Source: Ascochyta rabiei
Taxonomy: Eukaryota > Ascomycota > Dothideomycetes > Pleosporales > Didymellaceae
Length of the DNA: 64,000 bases
Assembly (NCBI RefSeq): GCF_004011695.2
Contig: NC_082415.1
Span: 558,001-622,000 of the forward strand
Direction: 5' to 3'
Below the pieces are notes generated by a model. It saw only the letters and a program-made list of their open reading frames with translations, searched no databases and was not told the origin of the DNA. The position numbers were made by a program, and so were the translations under genes. How positions within the stretch are numbered: position 1 is the first letter of the stretch; each line of letters begins with the position of its first letter. Of this stretch, positions 1 to 13,115 are shown piece by piece.

Positions 1-1930
1 TGCTAATAGGGCTAAGCTAACCTAAAGGCGCTGTAGATAGTGTAGTAAGACTAGATATAATACGTAAACGTATAAAAATAATATAGAATTAGTCTCTAAG
101 TAATATTATAGCTTAACTTACCTTATACAGTGCTAGTTTATAGTATTTTAGACTATAATAGAGTAAGTTTTAGAAGAGGCTTAGTAAAAGTAATTCTCTT
201 ATCTATTAATTCTTTTGTCTGTAGGGTACGTTAGATAGTCTACCTAGTAGCTCTAATAGTACATAAAACTAAGAGTAAACTAATAGTAATATTAACAACT
301 ACTATAGTAACTCTAAAGATAAATTAGTATTTATAACTAGTAATACCACTTTAGAGCTAAGTACCTACTTTAAAGTAATAAATTTAGAGAATAAAAAGAA
401 ATAGCTTAAAGCTTGTAAACTAGAGTACAATTAACTAAAAGAATAAAATACCTAGTTACTAGTAGAGCTACCTAAGAATAGTACAGTACTAAAGGGACGC
501 TAGGTATTAAAGATTAAAGAAGACTCTTATAACAACATTATTAAATATAAAGTAAGATAGGTTATTAAAGGGTTTAGCTAAATCTATAGACTAGACTACC
601 TAGAAACCTTTATAAATATAATAAGAATAGAGATTATAAGACTTCTACTATTTATAGTACTGTTTCTAAATCTAGAAATAATGTAGCTAGATTTTAAAAA
701 CGCTTTTCTATACGTATCTATAGATATACTTATAGATATACAACAGCCTATAGGCTTTCTAGAAGATAAAACTAAGGTTTATAAATTAAATAAAGTAATT
801 TATAGATTAAAACAAACACCTAGAGCCTAGTATACATACCTAAAAGCTTTTCTAAGTAAACTAAATTTTAAGCCTATATTTACAGAATAAGGTATATTTA
901 TAAATTAGAAGATAGATATCTATCTAATAATCTATATAGACAATCTTCTTATAATAGAAAATAACATTAAACTTATTAAAGAACTAAAAATAAATCTAGC
1001 AAGGCTACTAGAACTAATTAATCTAGGAGAAGCAAAATATTTTCTAGGGATAGAGATAATAAGAGATAGAGTAAGAAGATCTATTTACTAAAAATAAACT
1101 AAGTATATTAAAGATATACTAGTAAAATATAATAAGCTAGATTTTAATCCTATTAGTACACTAGTAGAAGCTAGTGTTAAGTTATAAAAGAATAAAGATT
1201 AAGTAACTTTAGAAGATATAAAACTATACTAGTAATATATAGGTAGTTTAATATACTTAACTACCTATACTAGACTAGACTTAGTATTTAGTATTTATAG
1301 TTACATAAGACATATATCTAACCCTACTAAAGAACACTTTCTAGCAGTTAATAGGATATTTAAAAACTAAATTACACAAAAGAAAATATATTATTTGTCT
1401 AATTATAATTAGTAACCTTATTGCTTAAATATACAGATGCTAATTAGAGTAGTAATTTAACTACTAGAAAAAGTACAACTAGATATACATTTATGTTTAA
1501 TAATACCTCTATTAGCTAGTCTAGTAAACTATAAAAATTAACTGCTCTAAGTAGCTAAAAAGCAGAATACATAGCTCTAAAAGAAGCTATTAAAGAATAT
1601 ACCTATTTAATAAGTATCTATAAATAACTAGATATTAATAAACTTCTAAATCTAGAAGAAGAGAAATTCTATCTATTTAGTAATAATTAACCTACTATTA
1701 CACTAGTAAGTAACCTAGAATACTACTATAAAACTAAGTATATAGATATATAATATTACTTTATAAGAGAAAAGATTCTAGAAGTAATAATATATATAAA
1801 CTATATACTAATTAAAGAAAAACTAGTATATATATTTATAAAAGTACTAAATACACCTACCTTTACTACCTTCTTTAATAAGCTAAATATTATAAAATAG
1901 TTATATTGCTTAAGAGAGTATATCTAAAAT
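1..1930 (+). mobile_element. Ty1/copia pol remnant (RT and RNase H), RIP-degraded
   Basis: Conceptual translation of the plus strand, read through TAG/TAA stops, gives a Ty1/copia polyprotein in order. Around 680-720 is a core reading LDFKNAFLY. Around 785-830 is VYKLNKVIYRLKQTPRA, the copia 'YKLxKALYGLKQAPRAW' block. The catalytic box at 933-944 reads YIDN where copia has YVDD. RNase H follows from about 1,455 (RKSTTRYTF, then AEYIALKEA, then KTKYIDI.YYFIREK near the end). Capsid, protease and the 5' end lie outside the window or are unrecognisable. The frame shifts near 1,370-1,440. The 3' part is cut by the transposon starting at 1,968. It cannot be functional: dozens of stops, and the second catalytic Asp is now Asn. 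Confidence 0.88.
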
Positions 1931-1967
1931 AAAATAATTTAAAAAGTAAACAATATAACTACAAATA

Positions 1968-3829
1968 AGGTACCCTACAGGCGATCCGCTTAACAGGCAA
2001 GCCGCTTACTTTTACCAAGCCCCTACTAAACTCCACCCTATTATGGCCTAAAACAACCTAGTTTAGTGCTGTAAAGTGCAGTATAGCCTATAATACTATT
2101 TAGAAACTACTTCTACCTCTTTCTAACACGTTTGCGCGTTGTGTCCTGTCTAATTGCACTATCTACAGCGTCTTTAGGAGGGCTTACCTCCTTTAGCGCG
2201 CACCTACTTCTTTACCTTCTTCCTTTTACTACGCGCCCTAAACTCCTTTAGAGTTGTTATTCGTAGGCCATCCTTAACTGTTAGGGTCCCTTCTACCTAA
2301 ACTTGCTTTCTTTTATGTAATTTTTGTTATGTAGCTACCTTATTAGCAGCTTAAAGCTAAGTAATCTTCTATTACGCCAACACTAGCTTATACGCAATTA
2401 TTGCTGCCCCTTTTATTACCTTCTTAAACGCCTTAACTATAGAGGTAGGCGAACTATCTATATACCTCTAAATCCTTGTCTTTACAAGCGTTAATTGCGA
2501 CCTAAGTTTAAGGGTGTTGCTTAGGGTTTGCGACTGCTAGAGCTTGTTGTTAACAGGTAGTAGTGGTGATAGAGTGCGTAACTTTACATTAAGGGCTATT
2601 ATAACCCAGTCTAGGTTAAATAGGACCAATCCAGCACCTTAGAACCCTCCCTAGATGTTCTTAGAAGTAATTATAGCATTATAGGCGCGTATAAAGTATA
2701 GTAGGAACTCTGTCTTTATAATATAGTTAATCTAGTTATATATAATATTTCGGCTTAGCGCCTATACGCCTTCTTTAAAGTAGTAAAACAACCTACATTA
2801 AGGGGCTGTATAAGGTGTAATAAGTAAGAAGGTAAATAGAGAGTAATAATCTTATTATCCTTACAGTATTGCTAGAAATTAAGAGAGTTGTAGCTCTTAT
2901 AACTATTAATAATGAGTAAACAGTAGGTGCTAATAGTACGCTCCTTTATATGCCTATTAATGTGCTTTAACTAGTTAAGACTAAGCTTGTTAGTAGTCCA
3001 GCCGTTATTAGAGACTCTAATAACCCAGTTGTAAGGCAGATCCTCTTCTTTGTACTAGGCAGAGAGGTAGTAGTAGGCTTTAAAGATAAGGAAGGCCGGA
3101 ATAGCCTATTCTTTGGCATTGATGCTTACTATAGCCGTAGCCTACTCTCGGTTGCCTAGCTAGATAGCCTTTAGCCGACCCCGTCGTTCTAAAGCTGTAA
3201 CAACTGCTCCTAGGGAGATCTAGCCTATTATAAAGCCTGTCTTGTCGAAGTTGTACGTGTCTTTATCCTAGATGCCATACTTAGCTTTAATGTTGGCTAC
3301 TAGGCTAAACTAGCCCTGTAGAACCTTAGAATCCTTATAGAAGGCTCTCTTGTAGTCGTACTTACGATTAAACTTAACTTTAAGCTCTAGGTATTGCTTA
3401 ACAAACGTACTAGGCCAGTTTACGCTAATAGGGCCTAGATTGCGCTTAGCGCGCAAAGAATTAGCTATAGTAGCTACATCTAAGAGCTAAGGGGAAAATC
3501 CTCGCGCATCTAGCTTAAGAACATGCTTAATAATTACCTCCTCCTTATTGTTGTCCAGCTTCTATAAGTTGGCTATAGAATCTGCGCGTAAAGTCGTCCT
3601 ATATATTAGTTGCTTAGTGTCTTTTAAGGGACCCTGTAGATAGCTGCAGCGCGTTACTAAGAGAGATTCGCGTCTTGTTTAAGAGCCTAGAGCGTAAGCT
3701 ATATCTAAGCTTCCTTTAACGCGTCTAAATAGTGTTGTTAAGAAGACATTAGTGTAGGAGGAGAAGTTTAGTAGGGGCTTGGCAAAAGTAAGCGGCTCGC
3801 CTGTTAAGCGGCTTGCCCGTAGGGTACGT
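1968..3829 (-). mobile_element. pogo/Fot1-like DNA transposon, 1,862 bp, RIP-degraded
   Basis: About 60-bp terminal inverted repeats bound the element: the left starts AGGTACCCTACAGGC and the right ends GGGTACGT. It is flanked by TA on both sides (1,966-1,967 and 3,830-3,831), the Tc1/mariner-pogo target duplication. The transposase is on the minus strand. The same protein blocks as in the 37,648-39,510 copy can be followed, including the basic, Cys-containing C-terminal tail near the left end (about 2,100-2,230). The TIR holds two copies of a GGCAAGCCGCTTA-like motif 16 bp apart. TIR sequence and interior differ from the other 1,863-bp copies, so this is a separate subfamily. Stops are throughout. 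Its length resembles the Molly element of Parastagonospora from memory, which needs a search. Confidence 0.85.
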
Positions 3830-4396
3830 TATAAAAACTTAGAGAAGACTTCTTAAATAAATTATAATAAAGAAATTATAATATAAACTATTTCTAAGTA
3901 GATATAGTTAAAGCTATAATAGAAGCTATAGAAAGTCTAGAAATATTTATAAGCCTAGTAAATAGGTATAATACACCTAATAAACTAAATTAAAATATTA
4001 CCTAAGCTCTACTAGTCTTAACTAAGTCTCTAAAGAAAATAGAAGTTAAGGAATAGAAGAAATACACAAATTTTCTAATAAAAACCTTATAGTTAGAAGT
4101 AACCTATTATTTATTATATTAGCGCATTTTAGACTAGATACATTACTAGCTAATATATAATATCTAAGAATAGTAACTCTATACTATTAGCACTGCTAGT
4201 ATAATAAATTATTCTAAACTAACTTTTTAACACCTTACTCGCAATCGTGCTAAAACGCGTTCTTTAAGGTTTCTTCTCTAATACTAGAATAAACCTAGTA
4301 AGAATAAGTATAGATAAAACCTATAAGAGTATAATACTCTAAGTATAAGAGTACTAAAACTAAATCTAAAACACTAAGTATTTTACTAAGGGGTAA

Positions 4397-4520
4397 TCTA
4401 AAACCGGATCTAGCCCTATCTAAAACCGGATCTAGGCCTATCTAAAACTAGATCTAGGTCTACCTAAAAAGAGATCTAGGCCTATCTAAAAACTAAATCT
4501 AGGCCTATCTAAAACTATAA
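4397..4520. repeat. 22-bp tandem repeat, about 5 copies
   Basis: The unit TCTAAAACCGGATCTAGGCC plus two bases repeats about five times. Copies diverge almost only by C/T and G/A transitions, as expected after RIP. Confidence 0.8.
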
Positions 4521-4897
4521 AGAATAAATACTGCTCTCTCTCTATAGTTATAAAATTAATTACTTCTTTAACTATTACTTCTAGTTTTTACAGAATTAAA
4601 TGTAGCCTAGGCTAAAAGAATATACTTAGTATATTTTTATTACCTATATATTATTATAAGCTTTTATTATAGTTACCCTAGTATATAATAGTTATAATAA
4701 CTTTCTACTAGCTATAGATTCTAATTTTCTTACGTTAAGTAGTAGCTTAAACTTTAGTAGTATATAGACCTCTGCACGCGTTATTATACTAACCTATTAA
4801 TAAATTTTACTATAACCTTCTACACTATACTACTACATTATTATACCTACTATACTACTATAATTTTACTATATAACCTAGGCGTACTATAATATTA

Positions 4898-5005
4898 CAG
4901 CCTACTATTACAGCTATTACAGCCTGCTAGCTATTACACCTACTATTACACTTGTTTTTACAGCCTACTACTACAGCCTACTATTATAGCCTACTATTAT
5001 AGCTA
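4898..5005. repeat. degenerate TACAGCCTACTAT tandem repeat
   Basis: About seven imperfect copies of a 9-13 base TACAGCCTACTAT-like unit. Later copies carry TATAG instead of TACAG, a CpA-to-TpA change. Confidence 0.65.
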
Positions 5006-5743
5006 ACTCTCTAATTACTAATATAGCTAGAGGTTATAGAAATAAGGCTATTCTAAGCTAAGAATTAGCTGTAACTAGCAGCATGCTAGTAAGAAAGCTC
5101 TTATTAGCTAAGTCTACCTATAAGGTGCCTACTCTACTATTAAAGTATAAGTACTATTATAAGGCTAGTAGTCTATTACTACATTCTATTATTATATTTA
5201 ATAACTAATACTAAGGTAGTAGTTATACTACGTAATATCTATTAGTATAAGAGGTTAACTAAATTATAAATACCTAAGATACTTTTCTTACAGGTAGTTT
5301 AGGAAGTTATTCTTTAACTTAGGAATAATCTTTAGCTCTAGGCTAGCGTTCTAGAGGCTCTTTATAAGTCTGCTAAATCTTTTCCTATTAGTGTCTTTAA
5401 AGGTATGTGTTAGTTTCTTATAAAATAATATAAAATTTATATTTAAAGATGTAAACATAAACACTATCTATATAAAGTAAGTTACTATTTAGCTAAAGAA
5501 TATAGCTCTTATAAGTAATATTACTAGAGGCGTATTAGTGCCCTCTACTAAATAATTAAATATTATAAGAGTAGAAAAAGAGAAAACTAGGGTTTTATAG
5601 AATGTTTATATAATATAAGCTACTAATAAATAAACACACCTACTTATAATAATTATCTATAATAATATTTAAAGCTTAATAACTAAATACTTTATAGGAA
5701 AGAGGCTTTAATATAATAGATGTGTAGTTACGTAATATACCTA

Positions 5744-5907
5744 ATCTCTACCCCTACTCTATATAGACTCTACTCTACCTATACCTCTACTCTACCTTTA
5801 CCTCTACTCTACCTATACCTCTACTCTACCTATACCTCTACTCTATATAGACTCTACTCTATCTCTACTTCTACTCTATATAAACTCTACTCTACCTCTA
5901 CCCCTAC
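5744..5907. repeat. CTCTAC-type minisatellite, left part
   Basis: Imperfect tandem array of about 17-18 bases built on CTCTACTCTACCTATAC. It stops exactly at the 5' LTR of the next element and resumes after its 3' LTR at 13,070-13,115, so the array was one tract before the insertion. Confidence 0.85.
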
Positions 5908-6109
5908 TATTAGAGGCTAGGCCTAGAGGTACCTCTGCTAGTCTTAGCAAGCTACTATAGGGCTAGTTAGCCTAGACTTTATAAAGGTGTTAGAGGTTAT
6001 TACTAATACTCTAGTAATTAGTCTTATTACTACATACTACGTACCTTGATACACCTACTATTCTCTTTAACTCTATTCTCCCTTATAATTCCCTTATGTA
6101 CTCTTTATA
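5908..6109 (+). repeat. 5' LTR of the 5,908-13,069 chromovirus
   Basis: 202 bp, aligning at a constant offset of 6,960 to the 3' LTR. Its ends now read TATTAG and TTTATA, that is TG...CA after C-to-T or G-to-A changes. Confidence 0.9.
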
Positions 6110-9100
6110 TTCTAATTACTCTTAGACTATATATAAGATAGACCTAAGCTACTATAAGATTTAAACTAAATTATCTAGGCTTACTATTCTAAGAGAGGGT
6201 CTAAGACAACCTACCTATAGGAGAGCTAGTAGAGTATAAGGTAACACCTCCCTCTACTAATAAGAAGATACCTTAATAGATACTAAGTATCTATAGTACC
6301 TTAAGAGAATCTATAGGTCCTCTAGGTAGTATATCTTACCTTAGGATTTATATCTATAGGGCAGCTTTAGCTAAAGAGAGGTAGAATAGCCTAGAAGTAG
6401 GTAATTAATAATAGAAGTTAGAAAACTTGCGTAAATAGTTATAAGAGACAAAAGACTAAGAAAAACTTTCTTCTCTTTATAAACTTAGACGTAAATATAA
6501 CAAATAGAATCTAGTAATAATTCTATCCTTCTAAAAAGTACTAGAAGAAGTAGAGAAACTATAATCCTCTCTATCTATAAATCTTCTATAACCTAAACCC
6601 CTATAGAAGTATATAAAGTGTAATTACACTAAATATAACTATTTAGAGAGAGATTATAAGGGAGACTTCCTCTAATCTCTAGTTAATTTCCTTATAGAGT
6701 AATAAAAGATTAACTTTAGCGTAAGGTACCTCTTAGAGAACCTAAAGATATTATAGTAGGCTTACTACACAACTAACTACTATAATTAGCTAACCTAAGA
6801 ACTAATATAGCAAGAGCTAAAAGGAATTATACTAAATACTCTAGAAATACTAGCTAAATATAAGTAAGTAGTGTTTAAATCCTTAAAGTAATATAACTAG
6901 TAGAAATCTTAGTTCTCTATAGATCTGTTAGACTTTATACGTCTACTATAGAAGAACTAGGTAACGTATATATACTAAAGCTCTAAGTTCTAGAATATAT
7001 TACTACACTACTCTCTAGTATATAAAAAGACTTAATTCTAATCCTCTATAAATAAAGAGATATAATCCTAAAGGTAGAGGAAAAAGCTAAAATTATTAAC
7101 TAGAGATTAGGTTATTATAGCTAACAGCTACTTAAGAAGACTCTAGCTAAGGGTAAGACAACTAACAAAGGACTATAGAAGCACTAATTTAGTAACTCTA
7201 GGTTAGAGGAGAATATAAAAACCTTAAAAATAATATTTAAGTCTAAGATGTTCTATAAGGACCTAGTAAAGGGTAAAAAGGGCTAAGATAGGCTATATAA
7301 GGGCTAAAACGCATACCTTAAGTATAGAGAAACTAGTTACTACTACCCTAACTACTAAAAGCTAAAGTTAAATTAGAAAGACCCTGCTTTAGATAAGTTT
7401 AGAAAAGATAAGGGGCCTAGGACCTAATCCTCTCTCTTATAGCCTATATAAAACTTTTTATAAAGAAGAAAGAAAATATCTCTCTTAATAAGGTAGTAAA
7501 CCTAAAATATATATATCTACTTATAGTTAAAGCATCTATAGGCAATATAGAGAACGTAGAAGCCTTAATAGATAGAGGGTTATAACTAAGCTTAAGATTA
7601 GTTCTCCTAGTAAAGAAGAAGGATCTAGAGGTTATACTATTAGATAAAATAGTAGCTAAAGGTATAGGTAGAGCTAAATTACCTATCTATAGAGTAACTA
7701 TAGTAAAAGTATCTATTATTAACTTCTATAGAAGATAGGAGGTCTAATCGATATCTTTTATAGTTATAGACCTATAAAGGTATAGAATATACCTTAGATT
7801 ACCCTAGATTAACTAAATAAACCCTAAGCTAAGCTTTTTAAGCTAGTATATACTCTTTTAAGTAAAGAAGTTCTTCTAAACTAGAGAAAATATTATTAGA
7901 AGATACTAAAGAGTTTAGACGCACTATAAGAAGTGTCTTAGTAGACATTTATATATATAGTAATATTAGTAGGTATATAAAACCTAATATCTACTAAAAG
8001 AGGCCTAATTCTAGAAGTGTATTACAATTTTACGTACTTAGAATTAGAAGAAATACTTAGGTTCTACTAGAGTATAGAGAGCTTAACCTAATAATTAATA
8101 TTATAGAAGAAGCTACTTCTTTCTACTAATTATTATATAGGCTATCTATAATAGAATTAGAGATACGTAGAAAGTATCTAGTAGAATATCTATAATATAG
8201 CTAGATATTACACCTAAGGTCGCTAGTAGGGGTGCCTATTCTTTTTTTAAAGAAGAAAGATAGTAACCTAAGACTATGCGTAGAGTATAGAGGTCTAAGT
8301 AAGATTACAGTTAAGAACTACTATCTATTACTACTAATTACAGAGTTACTAGAATAACTAGCGTAAGCTAAATTCTATACTAAACTAGATGTATATAAGG
8401 TATATTATAATATTTAAATTAAGAAAGAAGATAAATAGAAGACTACTTTTTAAACTAGGTATAGACGTTTTAAGTATATAGTAATACTGTTTAGACTTAT
8501 AGATTCTTCTACCTAATTTTAGGCCTATATAAATAAGGTACTAATAGGACTAGTTAATATAACTTATATTATATATTTAGATAACATATTAGTATACTCT
8601 AAGATAGAGAAAGACTACGTTAGACATATTAAGAAGGTCTTAGAGTAGCTTTATAAAGTAAACCTCTATATACGCTTAGATAAGTATAAATAACACTATT
8701 AACTTATAGAGTACCTTAGGTATATAGTCTTACCTAAAGGGGTAAATATTAAATTAGATAGGGTTAAAATAATCTAAGAATAGCTAATTCTATACATAGT
8801 TTATAATATCTAAGTATTTATAGGTTTTATAAATTACTATTATAGGTTTATTATAGGGTTTGTAAATTAGCTTTACTATTAACCTAATTAACCTAGAAAA
8901 AGCTAGGTTTAGCTAGATCTAATTAAGTAATAAGAAAGGAGGAGAGTTAGCCTCTTAAGCTAAGCAACAAATCTCTGTAAGCTTTCTAGAAAATAAAGGA
9001 CTTATTTATTAACGTACTAATCTTAGTTTAATTTATACCTAGGAGACAGACTAGGATTAAAGTAGATACCTCTAGAGGCGCTATCTTAGGAATCCTTAGT

Positions 9101-10989
9101 TAACTAGTCTCTAGAGAGGGGAAGCTAGCCTAATAGAGGCCTATAGACCTCTATTTAAAGAAGTTAATCTAATTTAAGTATAACTATAATACTTATTATA
9201 AGAAACTTCTTATAATTATCTAAAGCCTATAATGTTAGTAGAGATACTTAAACAGTACCTTATACTTAGTGCTATCTAAGTTTAACTTTATAATTACTTA
9301 CTACCTAAGGTCTATAAACCCTATAGATAGACTCTTATAGCGTCCTAATTATATAAGGGAGGCGTAAGACCCTTTATAAAAGTATAATAAGGCTTTTATA
9401 TAACTACTTAAGAAGATCCTAACTAGAAGAAACTCTAATACTCTTCTAGTAGTAGCTATAACCCTCTGTTTATCTATAAAGAGAAGAAAGAATATAAGAG
9501 ATCTTAAAAGAGAAGAATTAAGAGAGAACAGTTATATAGAGCTAATAACAGACTTAGATAATATAGACAGACTTTCTAGTACTAAAAAAGAGTTAAGTAA
9601 CGTTAAAATAGGATAAAATAACCTAGGAAAAGACAATATAGCTAAGGAGAAGCGCATCTTACTTATAAGACTAGAAGATAAGGCGTAAGTAATTAAAGAA
9701 TATTATAATAACCTAATATTAGAACACTTTAGAGTATAAAGGATCTTAGAGAAGATTAAGCGTAGATATACTTAGGAGGGCGTTACTAAGAACATATCTA
9801 ACTACTACTATAACTACTTAGTATATAAGAGATTAACTACTACCTAATATAAACTATATAGGTTATTATAACCCTTACTAGTACTAGGCTAACTATAGAA
9901 GGATATAATAATAGATTTAGGTTAGTATACAACTCTATACTAGTAGTAGTATATAAATTAATAAAAATACTATACTATATACTAGCTAGACCTAATTAGA
10001 ATAGAAAAGATCTAGTATATACCTAAATTAGAGAAATTATATAACTATATAGCGCTCTAGCATAAATTATTATAGATTAGGGCTGTTAATAATTTTAAAG
10101 ACGTAGGAAACCTTTAAATACTATCTAAATTTAAGAAGAGTCTTAATGTTTGCCTATAATCCTTAGACAGATAGCTAAATAGAAAGGAAAGATTAGACTC
10201 TTAAATAATACTTACGTTACTACTATACTCTAGAATAAGATAATTAGGCTCTATAGATTATAATTATAGAATTTACGTATAATAACAGTATTTACGCATC
10301 TATAAAGATAACCTCTTCTAAGACTATTATAGTATAGATTTAAGGGGTATAGTTTAGCCTACTTTAGTATTAAAAGGTAGATAAATCCTTTTATAAAGGA
10401 AATAGCTACTAGAGTTATTTCCTTATAGGCTATCTGTAAAGTAAATATATAAAAGCTTAATAAGTATAAAACAAAATTAGATAAGAAATAACTACTAGTA
10501 CTATTTAAAGTAGGTAGTAAGGTACCGGCCTCTAGTAAAAGCATTAGGATGGTTCGCCTAAAAAAGAAGCTAGACTAGAAATACCTAGAATCTAGAACTA
10601 TTATAGACTAGATTAGCCCTAGTATATACAGAGTAGACCTGCTAGAAATAAAAGAAATTTATCTAGTATTCTATATATTACTATTAGACCTATATATACT
10701 AAGAATTTTACTCTCTACTATATAAGAATAGATATAAGAACCTATAGTTAAAGAAGTATAGAAAGTATAGAATGTAGAGAAAGTTCTTAATAGAAGGTAA
10801 TTAGCTAATAGATAGTAGGAGTACCTTATTAAGTAGGACAGATTTCCTAACTTGAAAATTCCTAGGAAATTAGCACAAATCTTTTAAAAGAAGCGCTAAA
10901 ATAATACTAGAAAATAATAAAGTAACTACTTAGTCTACGTAATAGAACATTAAGATTAAAGCCTAAAAAAGAAGAGGACTAAAAAGGCT

Positions 10990-12850
10990 AAATACCTTTA
11001 CTTAATTGAATTTTTTCCCTATAGGGGTTTTTTAATTAATAAGTATTTTATAGTTTATACTAAGAGATAATATAACTCTACCTTACCCTAAGAAATATAG
11101 ACTAGCTAAAGTAGATATCTTTTAGCCTATTATAGCTGTTTCTAATATAAGAAAATAGAGAAAGCTATATACTATATTAAATTTTTATAATTATAAACAA
11201 ATAAAGGAGAATTAGTATAGAAGAACATCTTTCTAGTATTCTTTTAACTATCTAAGAGTATAATACACCTAATTACTATATTAGCCTAAAACTATCTACT
11301 AACTATATACTTATATATAATTTATCTAACCTTTCTATTATAGGGAGTATCTACTAACTATAACTACTACTATAGGTATAAGTAGTAGCTTTATTACTAT
11401 AAGTCTTCTTAGTTATAGTAGTAGCAGCAGCAGCGTTAGTAGTAGCCTGCTTAGCAGCCTCCTACTCCTCTTTCTCTTCTTAGAACTAACTAAGAGTCTT
11501 TCTAATGCCTGTAATCTAGTACTTTAACTATAAAAGAAGTTAGATATTATTAAAACAGGTTAAAACGTGCTATAATACCTTTTTACAGGTAGTAATAGGC
11601 ACATCTAGATTAGATTTACTACTACTCTCCTCTAATATCTTCTTTTACTTTATCTTAGCCTTAACAGCGCTAGCCTTAAATTAATCTTACTTCTTAACGT
11701 AGATACTGAATAAGGTTAACTTATATACATAAGTATTACTATTATAGAGTTTAAGTAGGTCTTTCTATAGTAAATAGTTCCTATAAAGGTTAGATTATAC
11801 TATAAAAAGCTAAAAAGAGATAGAAATACTCTTAGATTATACCTAGTAACAAGCTAGCCTAGTTAATAATAGACTTGCCTAGTGCAGTCTTCTTATTAAT
11901 AAATATAGGTGTAGTAGTAGTAGATATTATAGAAGTAGTCTTAATACTAGCTTTATTAATAATAGCAGTATAAGTAGTAGTAACTATGTAAAAACCTAAG
12001 TAAAAGCGCGCTATATTACTAGAAAGCCTTAAGTAGCTATTAGCGTACTTATTAGGGCCCTAAACGTGTTAAAAGATGCTAAAATAAGCTAAAGGGAGAT
12101 AAAATACGTACTAATAGGCAATTCTTATTACTATTATAATAGTGTCTATAGTAGTAGGCCTAAGTATTTCTATAGCGTAGGCTACCCTATAAAGCTAGGA
12201 TAGTAGAGAAATAATAGTCTCTATTAATATTACTATTAGTAATATAGTAGAGATAGAGCATACAGTACTACTTAGTAGTCCTACTATTCTTAGAAATGTT
12301 AATCTTATAATAAGTAGGTATAGACATAACAGCTATAGTAAATAGTAGTTAGTAATAGTTAGTAATAGTTAGTAGTAGATAGTAGTAGTTTAGAATAGTC
12401 TAAAGAAGTTACTAGAGCGTATTGTGCAGTGCTATCTGCTAAAACGTATTAGAACCTGCTAGAAAGACCTAGAAAATCCCTTAGCTATCCTTATAAGAAT
12501 ACTAGATAGAATAGGTTAGTACTTACTAATATAAAGTAGAATAAAGTAGTAACTAATAAAACTAGGGGTATAGATAGCTTATATACTACTAGCCTTCTAG
12601 TTAAAGCTCTAGCTAGCGTAAACAGCTACCTAGACTCTAGAGGTAAAGTAAGAGGTTAGAGAGAATTTCTATTTAACCTATACTAGGTAAAGGTAGAATT
12701 AGTATAAAGCTCTATCTAACCTTATAAGGTGTTATAAATGCCTAAACTTAGTTAAAATTAGCTATAATAGAACAGACGAAGTAAACGCATCTAAAGCTAG
12801 GCTAAAAAAATACAGTATTACTAATTATACTATTGTTTAAGTTAAATAAT
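10990..12850. other. unexplained 3' extension inside the chromovirus
   Basis: This lies between the chromodomain and the 3' LTR. The plus strand gives nothing recognisable. The minus strand has an ATG near 12,327 followed by a long reading broken only by TAG/TAA, and an Ala/Glu-rich stretch (EEKEE.EAAKQATTNAAAA) near 11,400-11,520. Several frames read equally well, so no product can be named. Confidence 0.35.
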
Positions 12851-12867
12851 CTAGAGAAGGGAGGTAT

Positions 12868-13069
12868 TATTAGGCGCTAGGCCTAGAGGTACCTCTGCTA
12901 GTCTTAGTAAGCTACTATAGAGCTAGGCAGCCTAAACTATATAAAGGTGTTAGAGGCTATTACTAATACTCTAGTAATTAGTCTAGTTACTATATATAAC
13001 GTACCTTAATACACCTACTATTCTCTTTAACTCTATTCTTTCTTATAATTACCTTATATACTCTTTACA
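12868..13069 (+). repeat. 3' LTR of the 5,908-13,069 chromovirus
   Basis: 202 bp. It ends TTTACA, keeping the original CA terminus, and is followed directly by the target duplication CCTAC. Confidence 0.9.
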
Positions 13070-13115
13070 CCTACCCTATATAGACTCTACTCTACCTCTA
13101 CCCTCTTAGTAAGGG
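13070..13115. repeat. CTCTAC-type minisatellite, right part
   Basis: Continuation of the tract at 5,744-5,907 on the other side of the inserted chromovirus, beginning with the duplicated CCTAC. Confidence 0.8.

Larger units (their letters stand above)
3832..5743. other. AT-rich unassigned sequence with short repeats
   Basis: No gene can be supported. Around 3,960-4,270 the plus strand reads fairly coherently through RIP-type stops, so it may be the rest of a retroelement split by the transposon at 1,968-3,829, but no motif identifies it. Two short tandem arrays are listed separately. A 66-residue reading frame starting at 5,720 is only the Thr/Leu/Tyr translation of the minisatellite. Confidence 0.5.
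5908..13069 (+). mobile_element. complete Ty3/gypsy chromovirus, RIP-degraded
   Basis: The element has 202-bp LTRs at both ends and a perfect 5-bp target duplication, CCTAC, at 5,903-5,907 and 13,070-13,074. On the plus strand, reading through stops, the domains are in chromovirus order: gag with a CCHC zinc knuckle at 7,314-7,355 (spacing X2-X4-X4 kept, all four ligands now Tyr), an aspartic protease trace ALIDRG near 7,560, reverse transcriptase about 8,220-8,900 with the catalytic box YLDN at 8,574-8,585, RNase H about 8,990-9,300, integrase about 9,480-10,480 (NP.TDS.IER, then EFTYNN at 10,143-10,330), and a chromodomain trace near 10,740-10,900 (NVEKVLNRR, EYLIK). A purine-rich polypurine tract lies just before the 3' LTR (12,851-12,866). 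The 1.9 kb between chromodomain and 3' LTR is unexplained. It is inactive: many TAG/TAA stops and altered catalytic residues. Confidence 0.92.

Noticed and set aside
5720..5920. 66-residue Leu/Tyr/Ser/Thr frame
   Set aside because: Translation of the CTCTAC minisatellite, and it runs into an LTR.
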